A stretch of DNA of 43,637 nt from Defluviitaleaceae bacterium (GCA_009781765.1 WQVC01000010.1:1-43637); one strand, 5' to 3'. Counted from the first letter of the stretch, positions 14,846-23,368 are shown. Numbers and translations: made by a program. The notes: generated from the letters alone by a model not told the origin.

Positions 14846-15726
14846 TCCCCGTAGTGCGATTTTTTGTCGATGATAAAAAACGCGACCATAAATGCGGCTA
14901 TTACAAAAGTAACAACAAAAGCGGATGTCGTTAAATTTTGACGATTCAGCCACATAAATTGATTATTCATGTAATGTTGCAGCATGTAGATGCTTTGGTG
15001 CGGATAATTTCCCGACAGCATATAAAGTTCGCGATAAATCCGAAAAGAATTTATGAACGACATCACAAACATAATAAACAGCCCCGGCACAAGATAAATT
15101 ATCGTAATTTTGAAAAACATACGAATTTTTCCCATGCCTTCTACTGCCGACCATTCGTAATATTCTTTAGGGATATTGGCGCGGGCGGCCAATGCCAAAA
15201 CAAGATTGAAGCCGAGATTCTTCCAAATATATAATCCGACCGCAATGGTAAACGCATGGTCGGTTTGAAGCCAATCAGTGTTTACGCCCAACAAGCTGCT
15301 CACGAAACCGTTTGACGTAAACAGACTTTGAAAGAAAAATGCCGTGCTTGCGGTCGGAATCACAAGCGGCGACATAAAAATTGTTTTAAGCCGACCCATT
15401 CTTTTTAAGTTAAACAGCAAACAGGCTATAACCAACGGTATTGCTATGCTCAGAGGTATCGCAACCACCATAAATCTGAACGTATTCCGTGAAGCAAGGC
15501 GAAAGGCTTCGCTGTTAAACAGATTCGCAAAATTTTCGATACCCGTAAAATTTCCGCTGCTGTCTGTGGTTGCATATCCCAGTGACATAAAAAACGGGAT
15601 TACATAAAATAATGCCACCCCCGCAAGACTCGGAATCAGGAAGGAAAACGCAATTGCATTTTCCTTCCCGGTTACGCGGGAAAGCAACGATTTTTGCCGA
15701 GTCCTGATTTTTGCCGCGTTATTCAT
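14842..15726 (-). CDS. Carbohydrate ABC transporter permease, MalF type
   Basis: A 294-residue permease with six membrane segments; the first (about 25-48) follows a short cytoplasmic tail. The EAA loop is degenerate: YYEWSAVEGMGKIRMFFK at 189-206 in place of EAAxxDGA. The Gly is retained but the EAA and Asp are not. The ATG at 15726 overlaps the end of the binding-protein gene by 8 bp. It should pair with the MalG-type protein and the lipoprotein encoded just upstream to import an oligosaccharide or related solute. Confidence 0.88.
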   Translation of the reverse strand: MNNAAKIRTRQKSLLSRVTGKENAIAFSFLIPSLAGVALFYVIPFFMSLGYATTDSSGNFTGIENFANLFNSEAFRLASRNTFRFMVVAIPLSIAIPLVIACLLFNLKRMGRLKTIFMSPLVIPTASTAFFFQSLFTSNGFVSSLLGVNTDWLQTDHAFTIAVGLYIWKNLGFNLVLALAARANIPKEYYEWSAVEGMGKIRMFFKITIIYLVPGLFIMFVMSFINSFRIYRELYMLSGNYPHQSIYMLQHYMNNQFMWLNRQNLTTSAFVVTFVIAAFMVAFFIIDKKSHYGE

Positions 15727-16927
15727 TCAGGTAAGTAGTGAGCCTTGCTTGCAAATTTTGCGCCGCTTGTTCGGCAGTTACTTCACCGTCGAAAAAGCGC
15801 GTCATTTCGTCTCTTACGAAATCGCCGATGAAGGGGTCGGATGTTCCGGCTACGCTTAACCTGTCCGCAAGCGAATTGAATACCGCAAGGTTTGTTTCAA
15901 AGTCAACTCCTTCCGGCATAAAACCCAATGCCCGTTGACTTTCCAACATTGCGCGGCTGTTTGTTTCCGCCGCGTTTCTGTTTACCGGCGTAGCCCATAT
16001 TTCCGGAGAAGTTTGCATTTCATACGAAAGCAAAAATTGAATAAAACGAGCGGCGAGTTCCTGATTTTGGCTGTTTGCGTTGATTGCCATATGATTGCGC
16101 GCGTTGGCCAAACCTTCTCCGCGTGAGTTGGTCATAACATTAAAACCTGTGTAGTCCTCGATGCCTTCGACGTTCATTACGATGTTGTGCAAAATGGTTT
16201 CAATAATTATCGGGGGCGTTGTCCATGATGTAACCATCATTCTGTCGGCTATCGGCTGAATGCTTTCAAGCAGATTTATGAATTTTTCGTTATCAACATT
16301 TGCGGTTCTGTTCGGCAGGTCGATGAATTCATCAAAGTAGAGTTCAAATATTCTGTAGGCGAAAGTGGTCGCGCTCATTCCCATCGGGCTGTGAAAAATC
16401 TCTAAATGCGGATATGCGTGCGCAAGGGTTATTACATCTTCAATCGTAAAGCGGTTGGGGTTTGTTTCAAATGCTACGTCGCTGTTTAACCTGAAAGTTT
16501 CGATATTGAAAATCAACGGCACTACATAACGCCCTCCGTTGTAGAGGTAGGCATCCAAGATGCTTTGATAAAATTCTCCCGGCGGAAAATCAATTTTGTT
16601 ATTCATGTCAACGAGTCTGCCGGCATCCGCTAACCGTTGCCATGTAAGACGCGATGCGAAAATAATATCCTCGCCTCTGCCGCTCATTAAAGCTGTGTTC
16701 ATAATTTGAGAATAACTTCTTGCATCGCCGACTGTAACGAAGGTAACGGTATAACGTCCGTCATGTTTTTCCTCGAACCTTCTTGCGGCTTCTTCAAAAA
16801 AGCCGTCTGCGAACATATCGCCGACCGCGATAGTTAATTCGTTGCTTGTCTGTGTTTCCGATGAACCGCCGCAGCCTGAAAGTGCTGCCGTTGCAATCAT
16901 CGCAATAAGTAATAAAAATTTTTTCAT
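15719..16927 (-). CDS. Extracellular solute-binding lipoprotein (family 1)
   Basis: A 402-residue lipoprotein. The signal peptide MKKFLLLIAMIATAALSGC ends in a lipobox with Cys19. The mature part has the family 1 pattern: ELTIAVGDMFADGFFEEAAR, then FEEKHDGRYTVTFVTVGDAR, and a C-terminal AARFIQFLLSYEMQ segment. It should capture the substrate, probably a sugar, outside the membrane and hand it to the two permeases that follow. The ATG at 16927 has AGGAGG about 10 nt upstream; the in-frame extension to 16969 lacks one. The substrate cannot be deduced. Confidence 0.9.
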   Translation of the reverse strand: MKKFLLLIAMIATAALSGCGGSSETQTSNELTIAVGDMFADGFFEEAARRFEEKHDGRYTVTFVTVGDARSYSQIMNTALMSGRGEDIIFASRLTWQRLADAGRLVDMNNKIDFPPGEFYQSILDAYLYNGGRYVVPLIFNIETFRLNSDVAFETNPNRFTIEDVITLAHAYPHLEIFHSPMGMSATTFAYRIFELYFDEFIDLPNRTANVDNEKFINLLESIQPIADRMMVTSWTTPPIIIETILHNIVMNVEGIEDYTGFNVMTNSRGEGLANARNHMAINANSQNQELAARFIQFLLSYEMQTSPEIWATPVNRNAAETNSRAMLESQRALGFMPEGVDFETNLAVFNSLADRLSVAGTSDPFIGDFVRDEMTRFFDGEVTAEQAAQNLQARLTTYLNE

Positions 16928-16976
16928 AAAATAAATCCTCCTGTTATAGCGAACGCGCTTCTCAAACACGTTTGCA

Positions 16977-17879
16977 TTAAATATACGGGCTTATCGGCCG
17001 TACTGAAATCATATCGCCGTCTGCGTTCATGCCGCCGAATATGCTTCGGCTGAAAAATAAATGTAATTTTTCGTCGTCCCATATAACGCAAGCCATAATT
17101 GCTTCCGCTACGGGCATCAGAGGCATCATCCACTCGCCGTTTATTTTTTGAACGGGCGAGGTAAGGGGGAATATCATCGGTTGAGTTTCGCCGGCATACA
17201 TTCCCGTCAGCGTTGATTCGCCCCGCGTGAGGGTTATAATTTTCACCGAATTTCTTATTGTTGCGGTTTGTTCATCCCATGACACGGTGTAGGCAGATAT
17301 ATTCGTCGGCCAATTCGACGGCAATGCCAGATTTTCAAATACCCCGAATATCGGAACAAATACTTCGTTGTTGTGCATAACAGGGCGTTGTCCGTTAAAA
17401 ATAATTTCGTTTCCGCTGACGACCAAGGGAATTTCCGTTCCGTTCGCAACCCCGATTTCTACTTGCGTCGGCGGAGTTGCGATTTCATAACCTTCCGGCA
17501 CTATGAAATAACGCCTTCTTGCGGTTTCCTGCGAATCACGGTTGACTGCGTCGGTTTCATTTGATTCGTCCGTTCTTTGCTCATTGGTCGGCACGGTTGT
17601 TTCTTCCGGTGAAACAGTCGGTGCGTCTTCGATTGCAGGCGCATTAACAAATCGGGCTTGTTCCGGCAAAGTTTCTTCCGTTCGGAATTGCTCTGCAACA
17701 GGCGAAGTTTCTTCCGTCAGGAATTCCTCTGTCGCAACAGGCGAAGTTTCCTCCGTTCGAAATTCCTCTGCCGCAACAGGTAAAAATTCCTCCGCTGTTG
17801 AAGCGGGCGCACTTGCGTTACAGCCGGACAGCGCAAGCATCATCGTTGCGCCAACGATTCCGACAAACATTTTTTTCAT
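16977..17879 (-). CDS. Stalk-domain (copper amine oxidase N-terminal-like) lipoprotein
   Basis: A 300-residue lipoprotein with lipobox LSGC (Cys20). Residues about 28-75 contain three imperfect repeats of E-F-[RL]-TEET-[SL]-P, followed by an acidic Pro/Thr/Glu linker to about 120. The C-terminal half has the two-part stalk pattern: FNGQRPVMHNNEVFVPIFGV with VSWDEQTATIRNS, then INGEWMMPLMPVAEAIMACV. Such domains bind wall or glycan surfaces or act as scaffolds. It is the first gene of the import operon, with GGAGG 6 nt before the ATG and 49 nt to the binding-protein gene. A sensing role is possible but only inferred from context. Confidence 0.75.
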   Translation of the reverse strand: MKKMFVGIVGATMMLALSGCNASAPASTAEEFLPVAAEEFRTEETSPVATEEFLTEETSPVAEQFRTEETLPEQARFVNAPAIEDAPTVSPEETTVPTNEQRTDESNETDAVNRDSQETARRRYFIVPEGYEIATPPTQVEIGVANGTEIPLVVSGNEIIFNGQRPVMHNNEVFVPIFGVFENLALPSNWPTNISAYTVSWDEQTATIRNSVKIITLTRGESTLTGMYAGETQPMIFPLTSPVQKINGEWMMPLMPVAEAIMACVIWDDEKLHLFFSRSIFGGMNADGDMISVRPISPYI

Positions 17880-17990
17880 GGTGTTCCTCCTCGTGATATT
17901 TAATTCGCCGGTATCGTAGCAGATTTATTTTCGGATTCGGCGATTCCGGCCCGAGCGATATCTGTCATGCCCCGAACGTAATTCCGCAGA

Positions 17991-18020
17991 TTACGTTCGT
18001 GACAAAATCGAATACGTTCG
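17991..18020 (+). promoter_or_regulatory. LytTR-type direct repeats (putative response-regulator binding site)
   Basis: TTACGTTCG (17991-17999) and ATACGTTCG (18012-18020) are 9-bp direct repeats with a 12-bp spacer, a 21-bp period. This is the arrangement known for AgrA- and ComE-like LytTR regulators. More ACGTTCG or GCGTTCG copies lie at 18088-18096 and 18100-18108, and an inverted copy at 17973-17981. The site lies between the divergent ABC import operon and the response-regulator gene. Confidence 0.65.
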
Positions 18021-18054
18021 GGCTGTTCAGCCGGAAAATATACAGCGTCTAAAG

Positions 18055-18060
18055 TATAAT
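18055..18060 (+). promoter_or_regulatory. -10 box of the response regulator/kinase operon
   Basis: TATAAT at 18055-18060. The expected -35 position (18032-18037) reads CGGAAA, a poor match. This fits a promoter that needs an activator bound at the LytTR repeats about 35 nt upstream of the -10 box. Confidence 0.5.
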
Positions 18061-18133
18061 CAGGCGAAATTGCAGAGAACGCATTTAAGACGTTCGTGAA
18101 GGCGTTCGCTATATCAACACGGGAGGAAAAATT

Positions 18134-18883
18134 ATGCCGGACATAATTATTTGCGACGACGATAAATTTATGTTGGGTCTGTCCGTTGAGGCGGCATTAA
18201 AATGTATCGAGAAAGAAAATTCCCGAATCGTTTGCGCCACGCAGGATTCTGCGGAGGTCATGCTTTATATCAAAAAAAATCCCGGCGACTATCTTTATTT
18301 TTTGGATATTGACCTCGGGCGAGCCGCGTTAAACGGCGTTGATGTCGCGCGGCTCATTAAAAAGCAAAAACCGCTTTCCAAAATCGTATTTGTTACAAGT
18401 CACGCCGACATGGCAACGGATATTTTAAAAAGCGGGGTTGAGGCGTTTGGTTTCATTGAAAAAACAGCCGACAGGGATAAAATGCTTCAAGCCTACAGAA
18501 AATACATTCGCCTTGTTTCGCAAGACGCGCCCGGCAACGCGCCGGCGGATGAACCTGTCGTAAACCTTTTAATCGGCATTGACGAATATTTGTCCCTGCC
18601 GGTTTCGCAAATTTTATATGTAGATACCGACAAAGCGATTTCGCATTTTGTTCGTTATCATACCGTTGACGGCTCGGATTTATCGGTGCGTGATACGATT
18701 GAAAATGTTCTGCAAAAATTAGGCGACGATTTTATGAAAAGTCATCGTTCGGTGATTATCAATAAAAATTATGTAGTTTCCGTTTCAAACGGAATGGTCA
18801 ATTTTGCGGGAGGAGAGCAAGCGGATTGCTCCTTCCGCCTGAAAAATGATGTTATGAAAAAATGCGGGGTGAAAAAAGCATGA
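18134..18883 (+). CDS. LytTR-family response regulator (AgrA/LytR type)
   Basis: A 249-residue two-domain protein. The receiver domain (about 1-125) has acidic residues Asp8-Asp10, the probable phosphorylation site Asp58 (YFLDIDL), Thr/Ser in VFVTSHAD and a Lys in FIEKT. The C-terminal LytTR DNA-binding domain (about 145-245) includes ILYVDTDKAISHFVRYHTVD and FMKSHRSVIINKNYV. GGAGG lies 7 nt before the ATG at 18134. The gene overlaps the kinase gene by 4 bp (ATGA). It probably binds the direct repeats at 17991-18020 and may control both its own operon and the divergent transporter operon. Confidence 0.9.
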   Translation: MPDIIICDDDKFMLGLSVEAALKCIEKENSRIVCATQDSAEVMLYIKKNPGDYLYFLDIDLGRAALNGVDVARLIKKQKPLSKIVFVTSHADMATDILKSGVEAFGFIEKTADRDKMLQAYRKYIRLVSQDAPGNAPADEPVVNLLIGIDEYLSLPVSQILYVDTDKAISHFVRYHTVDGSDLSVRDTIENVLQKLGDDFMKSHRSVIINKNYVVSVSNGMVNFAGGEQADCSFRLKNDVMKKCGVKKA

Positions 18884-20541
18884 GTTTGGAAATGTATTCG
18901 CATTACGAACTTACTGAACAGGGACGGGAATATATTCTTGCAGATTTCCCGCCGCTTCCGTGGTGGTGGACAGTAATCCGCATTATATACAGAAGCGATT
19001 TTTCGCCGGTTATAGTATTTTCTTTTTTATTTCTCCTCGGCATTATTGCGAACAGGTGGCAGCGCAAGCCGATTGAGATTGCATTTTCAATAGTTGCCGT
19101 TGGTGTCGTCCTGCTGCCAATGTATTTGTATACCACCGGAAGCGTCAGTATGTTTAACCTCGCGGTGGCTTTTGTAATGACGGCTACCGTATTTATTTTG
19201 AATTTTGTAAAATTGTCGATTTTGGATTATGCAATCATGTTTTCCGGTTTCGCATATTTAAGCAGATTTATCGGAATTGCCCAGTCGTTTATACATATCA
19301 GAGGCAGTTTTGGTTTGTCGGTAGCGGCGTTGGTTGTAATGATTACAATTTCGGCGGTGTATAAAATTCGGTTGGGGCGGCTGAACGGAAATTTATTTTA
19401 TTGTTGGTTCACGTGTATGCTTGTTTTTATCAACGGATACATAATGAGCCATTTATTCTCAAGCCATGTGCTTCAATTAGGGCAGGCGCAAGTAACAAGA
19501 ATTGCCGCGTTGTCTGTTTGGGGTGTTGCTTTGATAATTGCTTGCAGCCTCAGTGCTTTGCTTATTTATGCCGTTAAGCGGCTGTTCAAAAAACATTTCG
19601 ACAACATAAACCGCATGGGAAAAACTTATCCGCTGATTGAGCGGTTTATAATTTTAAATTCTGTCGCAATATTGTTGCTTGTTGGGGCGGCGTACTTTTT
19701 TTTCGGAAGATTGGAGCTTGTAAGCGACCCTGTTTACACTTTTATTTCTGCCAGGCAAAATCCTGTTTTTGAATACACCAATCTGATTTTACTTTTCACC
19801 ATGATTTTGCAGCTGTCTTTTATTACGATTGTTTTCCGGATGACGTGGCTGAGGGATAATTTGAAAATCACAACAATGGAAATTCAAAGCCTTGCTGCGT
19901 ATTCGTCCGGTTTGGAAAAAAATCTGAATGATATAAAAAATATCAAGCATGATGTCAAAAATATTTTTCTTACAATGGGAAATTTTGTTGAGCGCAGCGG
20001 CGACAAAGAAATGCAAGACTTTTACAACAAAAAAATAAGCCCCTTTGCCGTTGATGAAATTGTAAAAAATGATTTGCTGGGCAAATTGGCGGGGCTCGGT
20101 AACGAGCAATTGAAAGCATTTTTATTTTATAAAATATCGCAAGCGGTTGAACATGATGTTAATGTCGATTTAGAAATTTTGACTCGGGTGACTGATTTTG
20201 AATCCGACGGAAGGATTGAATTTATTGACCTCGTGCGGATTTTGGGCATACTGCTTGATAACGCCATCGAGGAGTGCATAGAAATTCCCGACGGCCGAAT
20301 TTTTATCAAAATATCCGGAAACAATGAAACGATTTCCTGTGCGGTCAAAAATACGGTTCGGCAGGAAACAAAAGAAAAGGGCATCCGACCGGGCGAATCC
20401 GCAAAAGGCAAGGGCAGGGGAAAGGGACTTATCGGAATCCGAAGTATTTTACTAAAATACGATACGGTTTTGCTTAATTCGTATTTTACCGAAGGTTGTT
20501 TTGTGCAAAACTTGGTTATTTATAACGCGAATCAAGGGTAG
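18880..20541 (+). CDS. GHKL sensor histidine kinase (AgrC-like)
   Basis: A 553-residue membrane kinase. The N-terminal half (about 30-320) has about eight hydrophobic segments and no large outside domain. The phosphoacceptor box is IKHDVKNIF with His357, and the ATP-binding GHKL domain has Asn461 in LLDNAIEECIE and a Gly-rich GKGRGKGLIGI near 515-525. Such kinases pair with LytTR regulators, often to sense peptides, though the neighbours here suggest a transport-related signal. The ATG at 18880 overlaps the upstream stop. The last residues, YNANQG, and the stop codon are encoded by the left end of palindromic element C, so the original C-terminus has been altered or the element inserted exactly at the gene end. 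Confidence 0.88.
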   Translation: MSLEMYSHYELTEQGREYILADFPPLPWWWTVIRIIYRSDFSPVIVFSFLFLLGIIANRWQRKPIEIAFSIVAVGVVLLPMYLYTTGSVSMFNLAVAFVMTATVFILNFVKLSILDYAIMFSGFAYLSRFIGIAQSFIHIRGSFGLSVAALVVMITISAVYKIRLGRLNGNLFYCWFTCMLVFINGYIMSHLFSSHVLQLGQAQVTRIAALSVWGVALIIACSLSALLIYAVKRLFKKHFDNINRMGKTYPLIERFIILNSVAILLLVGAAYFFFGRLELVSDPVYTFISARQNPVFEYTNLILLFTMILQLSFITIVFRMTWLRDNLKITTMEIQSLAAYSSGLEKNLNDIKNIKHDVKNIFLTMGNFVERSGDKEMQDFYNKKISPFAVDEIVKNDLLGKLAGLGNEQLKAFLFYKISQAVEHDVNVDLEILTRVTDFESDGRIEFIDLVRILGILLDNAIEECIEIPDGRIFIKISGNNETISCAVKNTVRQETKEKGIRPGESAKGKGRGKGLIGIRSILLKYDTVLLNSYFTEGCFVQNLVIYNANQG

Positions 20542-20681
20542 GAAACAACGCCCCGCCTATGCCCTGTAAACGGCTCGCTCGATGTCGTTTTTTCGGGGAA
20601 ATCATCCGAAAAAACGACCGGTCGCTCGCCACAAGGCATTTACGGCGAGGCGTTGTTTTGAACTCTTGATCCGCGTTTATA
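20521..20681 (-). mobile_element. Palindromic element C (structured core, TATA ends, inverted)
   Basis: A 161-bp element from TATAACGCGAATCAAGGGT to ACTCTTGATCCGCGTTTATA; the ends pair with a few mismatches. Inner arms AACAACGCCCCGCC/GGCGAGGCGTTGTT pair with one mismatch. Read on the minus strand, the core is homologous to A and B: GCCTTGTGGCGAGCGACCGG, then stem GTCGTTTTTTCGG/CCGAAAAAACGAC, then ATCGAGCGAGCCG. The third pair of the outer core helix is C-G here but A-T in A and B. The left end encodes the kinase C-terminus and stop. Confidence 0.75.
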
Positions 20682-20700
20682 GTGAATCAATTTGATTTGT
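20678..20700 (+). repeat. Lone TATAGTGAATCAA element end
   Basis: TATAGTGAATCAATTTGATT at 20678-20697 equals the left end of element B for more than 20 bases. Its TATA is shared with the right end of element C. No matching right end follows, so it appears to be a remnant or a nested insertion. Confidence 0.6.
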
Positions 20701-20721
20701 CGCACATTCTGACGGTGCAAA

Positions 20722-20760
20722 AAAAAATCCTATCAACTATGTTGGTCGATAGGATTTTTT
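20722..20760. terminator. Bidirectional terminator after ilvD
   Basis: AAAAAATCCTATC (20722-20734) and GATAGGATTTTTT (20748-20760) form a perfect 13-bp stem with A/T tails on both sides. It terminates ilvD on the minus strand and could stop the kinase operon on the plus strand. It is flanked by 9-bp direct repeats TGACGGTGC at 20710 and 20770. Confidence 0.85.
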
Positions 20761-20785
20761 ATACGGAGTTGACGGTGCGTTCACT

Positions 20786-22444
20786 TTATATCAGAACCGC
20801 GCCTTTATCCGCGCCGGTTACGAGCTTTTCGTATCGTGCAAGATAGCCTTTTTTGCCGGCCTTGGGCGCAGGCGGTTGCCATTTTTCGCGCCGCGCGGCG
20901 ATAACATCGTCGGGAACGTCCAAATGAAGTGTTCCGGCGTTGATGTCGATGTCGATTTTATCGCCTTCTTCGACGAGAGCGATTAAACCGCCGATTGCAG
21001 CCTCCGGCGAAACATGTCCGATACACGCACCGCGTGACGCACCGCTGAATCGTCCGTCGGTGATAAGCGAAACTTCTTTGCCCAATCCCATGCCCATCAG
21101 TGCGGCGGTGGGATTAAGCATTTCGCGCATACCCGGTCCGCCTTTGGGACCTTCGTAGCGAATTACCACAACGTCGCCGGGTTTAATTTTATTGGCGTAG
21201 ATGGCCTCGGCGCATTCTTCTTCGGATTCAAAAACCCGCGCGCGCCCGGATGTTTTCATCATTTCGTCGGCAACGGCACTGCGTTTTACGACGCTGCCCT
21301 GTTCGGCCAGATTTCCGGTAAGCACCATTATTCCGCCGACATTGGAGTAGGGGTTTGCGGCGGGACGAATAACTTCCGGATTGCGATTAAATGCGTCGGC
21401 GATGTTTTCGCCTAAAGTTCCCGCCACGGTGATTTCGTTCAAATGAAGAATCCCCAACGTCGAAAGTTCTTTTAAAACAGCGGAAACGCCGCCGGCATTG
21501 TGCAAATCCTCGATGTGATGCGGCCCGGCCGGTGCAAGACGACACAAATTATATGTCCGCGCGGAGATTTCATTCGCCAAAGTAAGCGGCAAATCCACGC
21601 CGGCTTCGTAAGCAATTGCGGGCAGGTGCAACATGCTGTTTGTGCTGCACCCCAGAGCCATATCGAGTGTAAGCGCGTTCAAGAACGCATTTTTCGTCAT
21701 AATGTCGCGCGGGCGGATTCCTTCATTATAAAGATGCATGATGCGTGTGCCGGCTTTTTTGGCGAGACGAAGTCGTTCCGCGTAAACAGCGGGAATTGTG
21801 CCGTTGCCCGGCAATGCCATGCCGAGGGCTTCAGTTATGCAGTTCATGCTGTTTGCGGTAAACATGCCTGAACACGAGCCGCATGTGGGGCAGGCGTTAT
21901 CTTCGTATTCCTGCAAAATGTCATCAGTGATTTTGCCGACGGCGTGCGCGCCGACAGCTTCGAAAGTTTGCGACAGGGATACCGCACGTTCCTCAACCCG
22001 CCCGGCAAGCATCGGTCCGCCGCTGATTACAATTGCGGGGATGTTCAGTCGCGCGGCCGCCATTAACATTCCGGGTACGATTTTATCACAGTTCGGGATT
22101 AAAACTACTGCGTCAAACGCATGTGCAAGCACCATTGATTCAACAGAATCGGCAATCAGCTCGCGGCTGGGCAGGGAATACTTCATTCCGATATGCCCCA
22201 TCGAAATGCCGTCGCACACGCCGATTGACGGAAATTCTATCGGCGTTCCGCCTGCGGCAATCACGCCTTTTTTAACGGCTTCGGCAATGCTGTCCAAATG
22301 TATATGTCCCGGCACGACCTCGCTGTGGGCGTTTGCTATGCCGATAAGGGGTTTTGCAAGCTCCTCGTTGGTGTAGCCCATGGATTTGAACAGCGAACGA
22401 TGCGGGATGGATTTGTTTCCCTTTGTTACAAAATCACTGTGCAT
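20786..22444 (-). CDS. ilvD: Dihydroxy-acid dehydratase
   Basis: A 552-residue enzyme, the usual length for IlvD. It dehydrates 2,3-dihydroxy-3-methylbutanoate and its methylpentanoate homologue to the 2-keto acids in valine and isoleucine synthesis, and feeds leucine and pantothenate synthesis. Iron-sulfur ligand motifs are visible in [14 protein letters not shown] and [18 protein letters not shown], and the C-terminal [12 protein letters not shown] is present. GGAGG lies 7 nt before the ATG. No other branched-chain gene is nearby, and no leader peptide or T-box was seen upstream. It may be expressed from its own unrecognised promoter or by read-through from hup. Confidence 0.96.
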   Translation of the reverse strand: MHSDFVTKGNKSIPHRSLFKSMGYTNEELAKPLIGIANAHSEVVPGHIHLDSIAEAVKKGVIAAGGTPIEFPSIGVCDGISMGHIGMKYSLPSRELIADSVESMVLAHAFDAVVLIPNCDKIVPGMLMAAARLNIPAIVISGGPMLAGRVEERAVSLSQTFEAVGAHAVGKITDDILQEYEDNACPTCGSCSGMFTANSMNCITEALGMALPGNGTIPAVYAERLRLAKKAGTRIMHLYNEGIRPRDIMTKNAFLNALTLDMALGCSTNSMLHLPAIAYEAGVDLPLTLANEISARTYNLCRLAPAGPHHIEDLHNAGGVSAVLKELSTLGILHLNEITVAGTLGENIADAFNRNPEVIRPAANPYSNVGGIMVLTGNLAEQGSVVKRSAVADEMMKTSGRARVFESEEECAEAIYANKIKPGDVVVIRYEGPKGGPGMREMLNPTAALMGMGLGKEVSLITDGRFSGASRGACIGHVSPEAAIGGLIALVEEGDKIDIDINAGTLHLDVPDDVIAARREKWQPPAPKAGKKGYLARYEKLVTGADKGAVLI

Positions 22445-22485
22445 TTTTTTGCCTCCTCTTTTGAAACGAAATCAAACTTGCGTGT

Positions 22486-22517
22486 CACAAAAACAACCCT
22501 GCTCGAATTGAGCAGGG
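22486..22517 (-). terminator. Terminator of the HU gene
   Basis: CCCTGCTC (22497-22504) pairs with GAGCAGGG (22510-22517). On the minus strand the stem is followed by TTGTTTTTGT. It lies 29 nt beyond the HU stop codon. Confidence 0.8.
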
Positions 22518-22545
22518 CGACTCTTAGCTATAGAAAGAGATTGAC

Positions 22546-22824
22546 CTACTTGCCGTTTACGGCATCACGAAGTTTTTTGCCTACTTTAAAGCGGGGTGCT
22601 TTTGAAGCGGCAATACGCATCGGTTCACCGGTTTGGGGATTGCGCCCTTCGCGCTCGGCGCGTTCGACAACGTCAATCGTCATAAATCCAACCAGTTGTA
22701 CTTTGTTTCCTTCTACTAACGCATCGGTAACAACGCCTTCGAAGGCCGCCAAAAATTTCTCCGCGTCCTTCTTGGTTAAGTCAGCCGCCGCAGCAACCGC
22801 CGCAATAAGTTCCGTTTTGTTCAT
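22546..22824 (-). CDS. hup: HU-family DNA-binding protein
   Basis: A 92-residue histone-like protein that dimerises, bends DNA and compacts the nucleoid. The HU signature is clear: MNKTELIAAVA at the start, VQLVGFMTIDVVERAEREGR and NPQTGEP for the DNA-gripping arms, and FKVGKKLRDAVNGK at the end. The usual aromatic in GFGxF is replaced by Met and Val, a minor variation. AGGAGG precedes the ATG by 8 nt. It has its own promoter and terminator. Confidence 0.95.
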   Translation of the reverse strand: MNKTELIAAVAAAADLTKKDAEKFLAAFEGVVTDALVEGNKVQLVGFMTIDVVERAEREGRNPQTGEPMRIAASKAPRFKVGKKLRDAVNGK

Positions 22825-22867
22825 TGAAAATCCTCCTTATATATGTGGGGGTGAGCACCTCCCAGTA

Positions 22868-22896
22868 TATATATATGCTTGATTTCTGTTTGTCAA
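22868..22896 (-). promoter_or_regulatory. Promoter of the HU gene
   Basis: On the minus strand TTGACA (22896-22891) and TATATA (22873-22868) are separated by 17 nt. This is a consensus-like strong promoter, as expected for an abundant nucleoid protein. Confidence 0.75.
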
Positions 22897-22981
22897 GGAA
22901 AATCCGACAAATATATATAAAATGTTCCTGTGTGACACTAAAAATGATAAATTCTTACAAATTTCACGCAAGAATCACACG

Positions 22982-23356
22982 CTACGCATAACTTCCGTGC
23001 AACACTTCGGACAGATGAGTTTGGCATCGCCCGGTGAAAACCGCGCCGTCGTCCACGATTAAAGTGGTTGTTACAACGTTTCCGGATACGTCAGCGGTTG
23101 ACGCAAGGTGAATCGTGTTTCGACATTCAATATTGCCGAAAATTTGACCCGCTATACGCGCAGAACCGGAGGCTATGTTGCCGTCTACGCGCCCGGTTTC
23201 GCTTACGTTAATCAGACCCTCAATTTCGATGTCGCCGATAACCGTGCCGTCAATGCGCATGGATTCGGTTTCCGAGCAGGAAAAACGCGCTGCGTGAATT
23301 GTAAAACCTTGTCCGATGACTGTGCTTGTGGGTTTCGAAAATTCTTCTTTGTTCAT
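22982..23356 (-). CDS. Bactofilin family cytoskeletal protein
   Basis: A 124-residue protein made of one right-handed beta-helix bactofilin domain. It shows regular glycine/valine rungs, for example MRIDGTVIGDIEIEGLINVS and GRVDGNIASGSARIAGQIFG, with short unstructured ends. Bactofilins polymerise without nucleotide at the membrane and place cell-wall enzymes. The gene starts 12 nt after the stop of the M23 peptidase gene, a pairing known from many bacteria where bactofilin guides an M23 hydrolase in shaping the cell. The start has AGGAG upstream. Confidence 0.9.
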   Translation of the reverse strand: MNKEEFSKPTSTVIGQGFTIHAARFSCSETESMRIDGTVIGDIEIEGLINVSETGRVDGNIASGSARIAGQIFGNIECRNTIHLASTADVSGNVVTTTLIVDDGAVFTGRCQTHLSEVLHGSYA

Positions 23357-23368
23357 ATGACTCTCCTT

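Noticed and set aside
6951-20681. The conserved core as a hammerhead ribozyme or kink-turn
   Set aside because: No CTGATGA or GAAA core is present, and the tandem G-A mismatches in B and C are not adjacent to the three-base bulge as a kink-turn requires.
20678-20790. A complete TATAGTGAA...TTCACTTTATA element ending at the ilvD stop
   Set aside because: The right side pairs for only a few bases with a gap, and the ilvD C-terminus (ADKGAVLI) is the normal one for the family, so the right end is more likely ordinary gene sequence.
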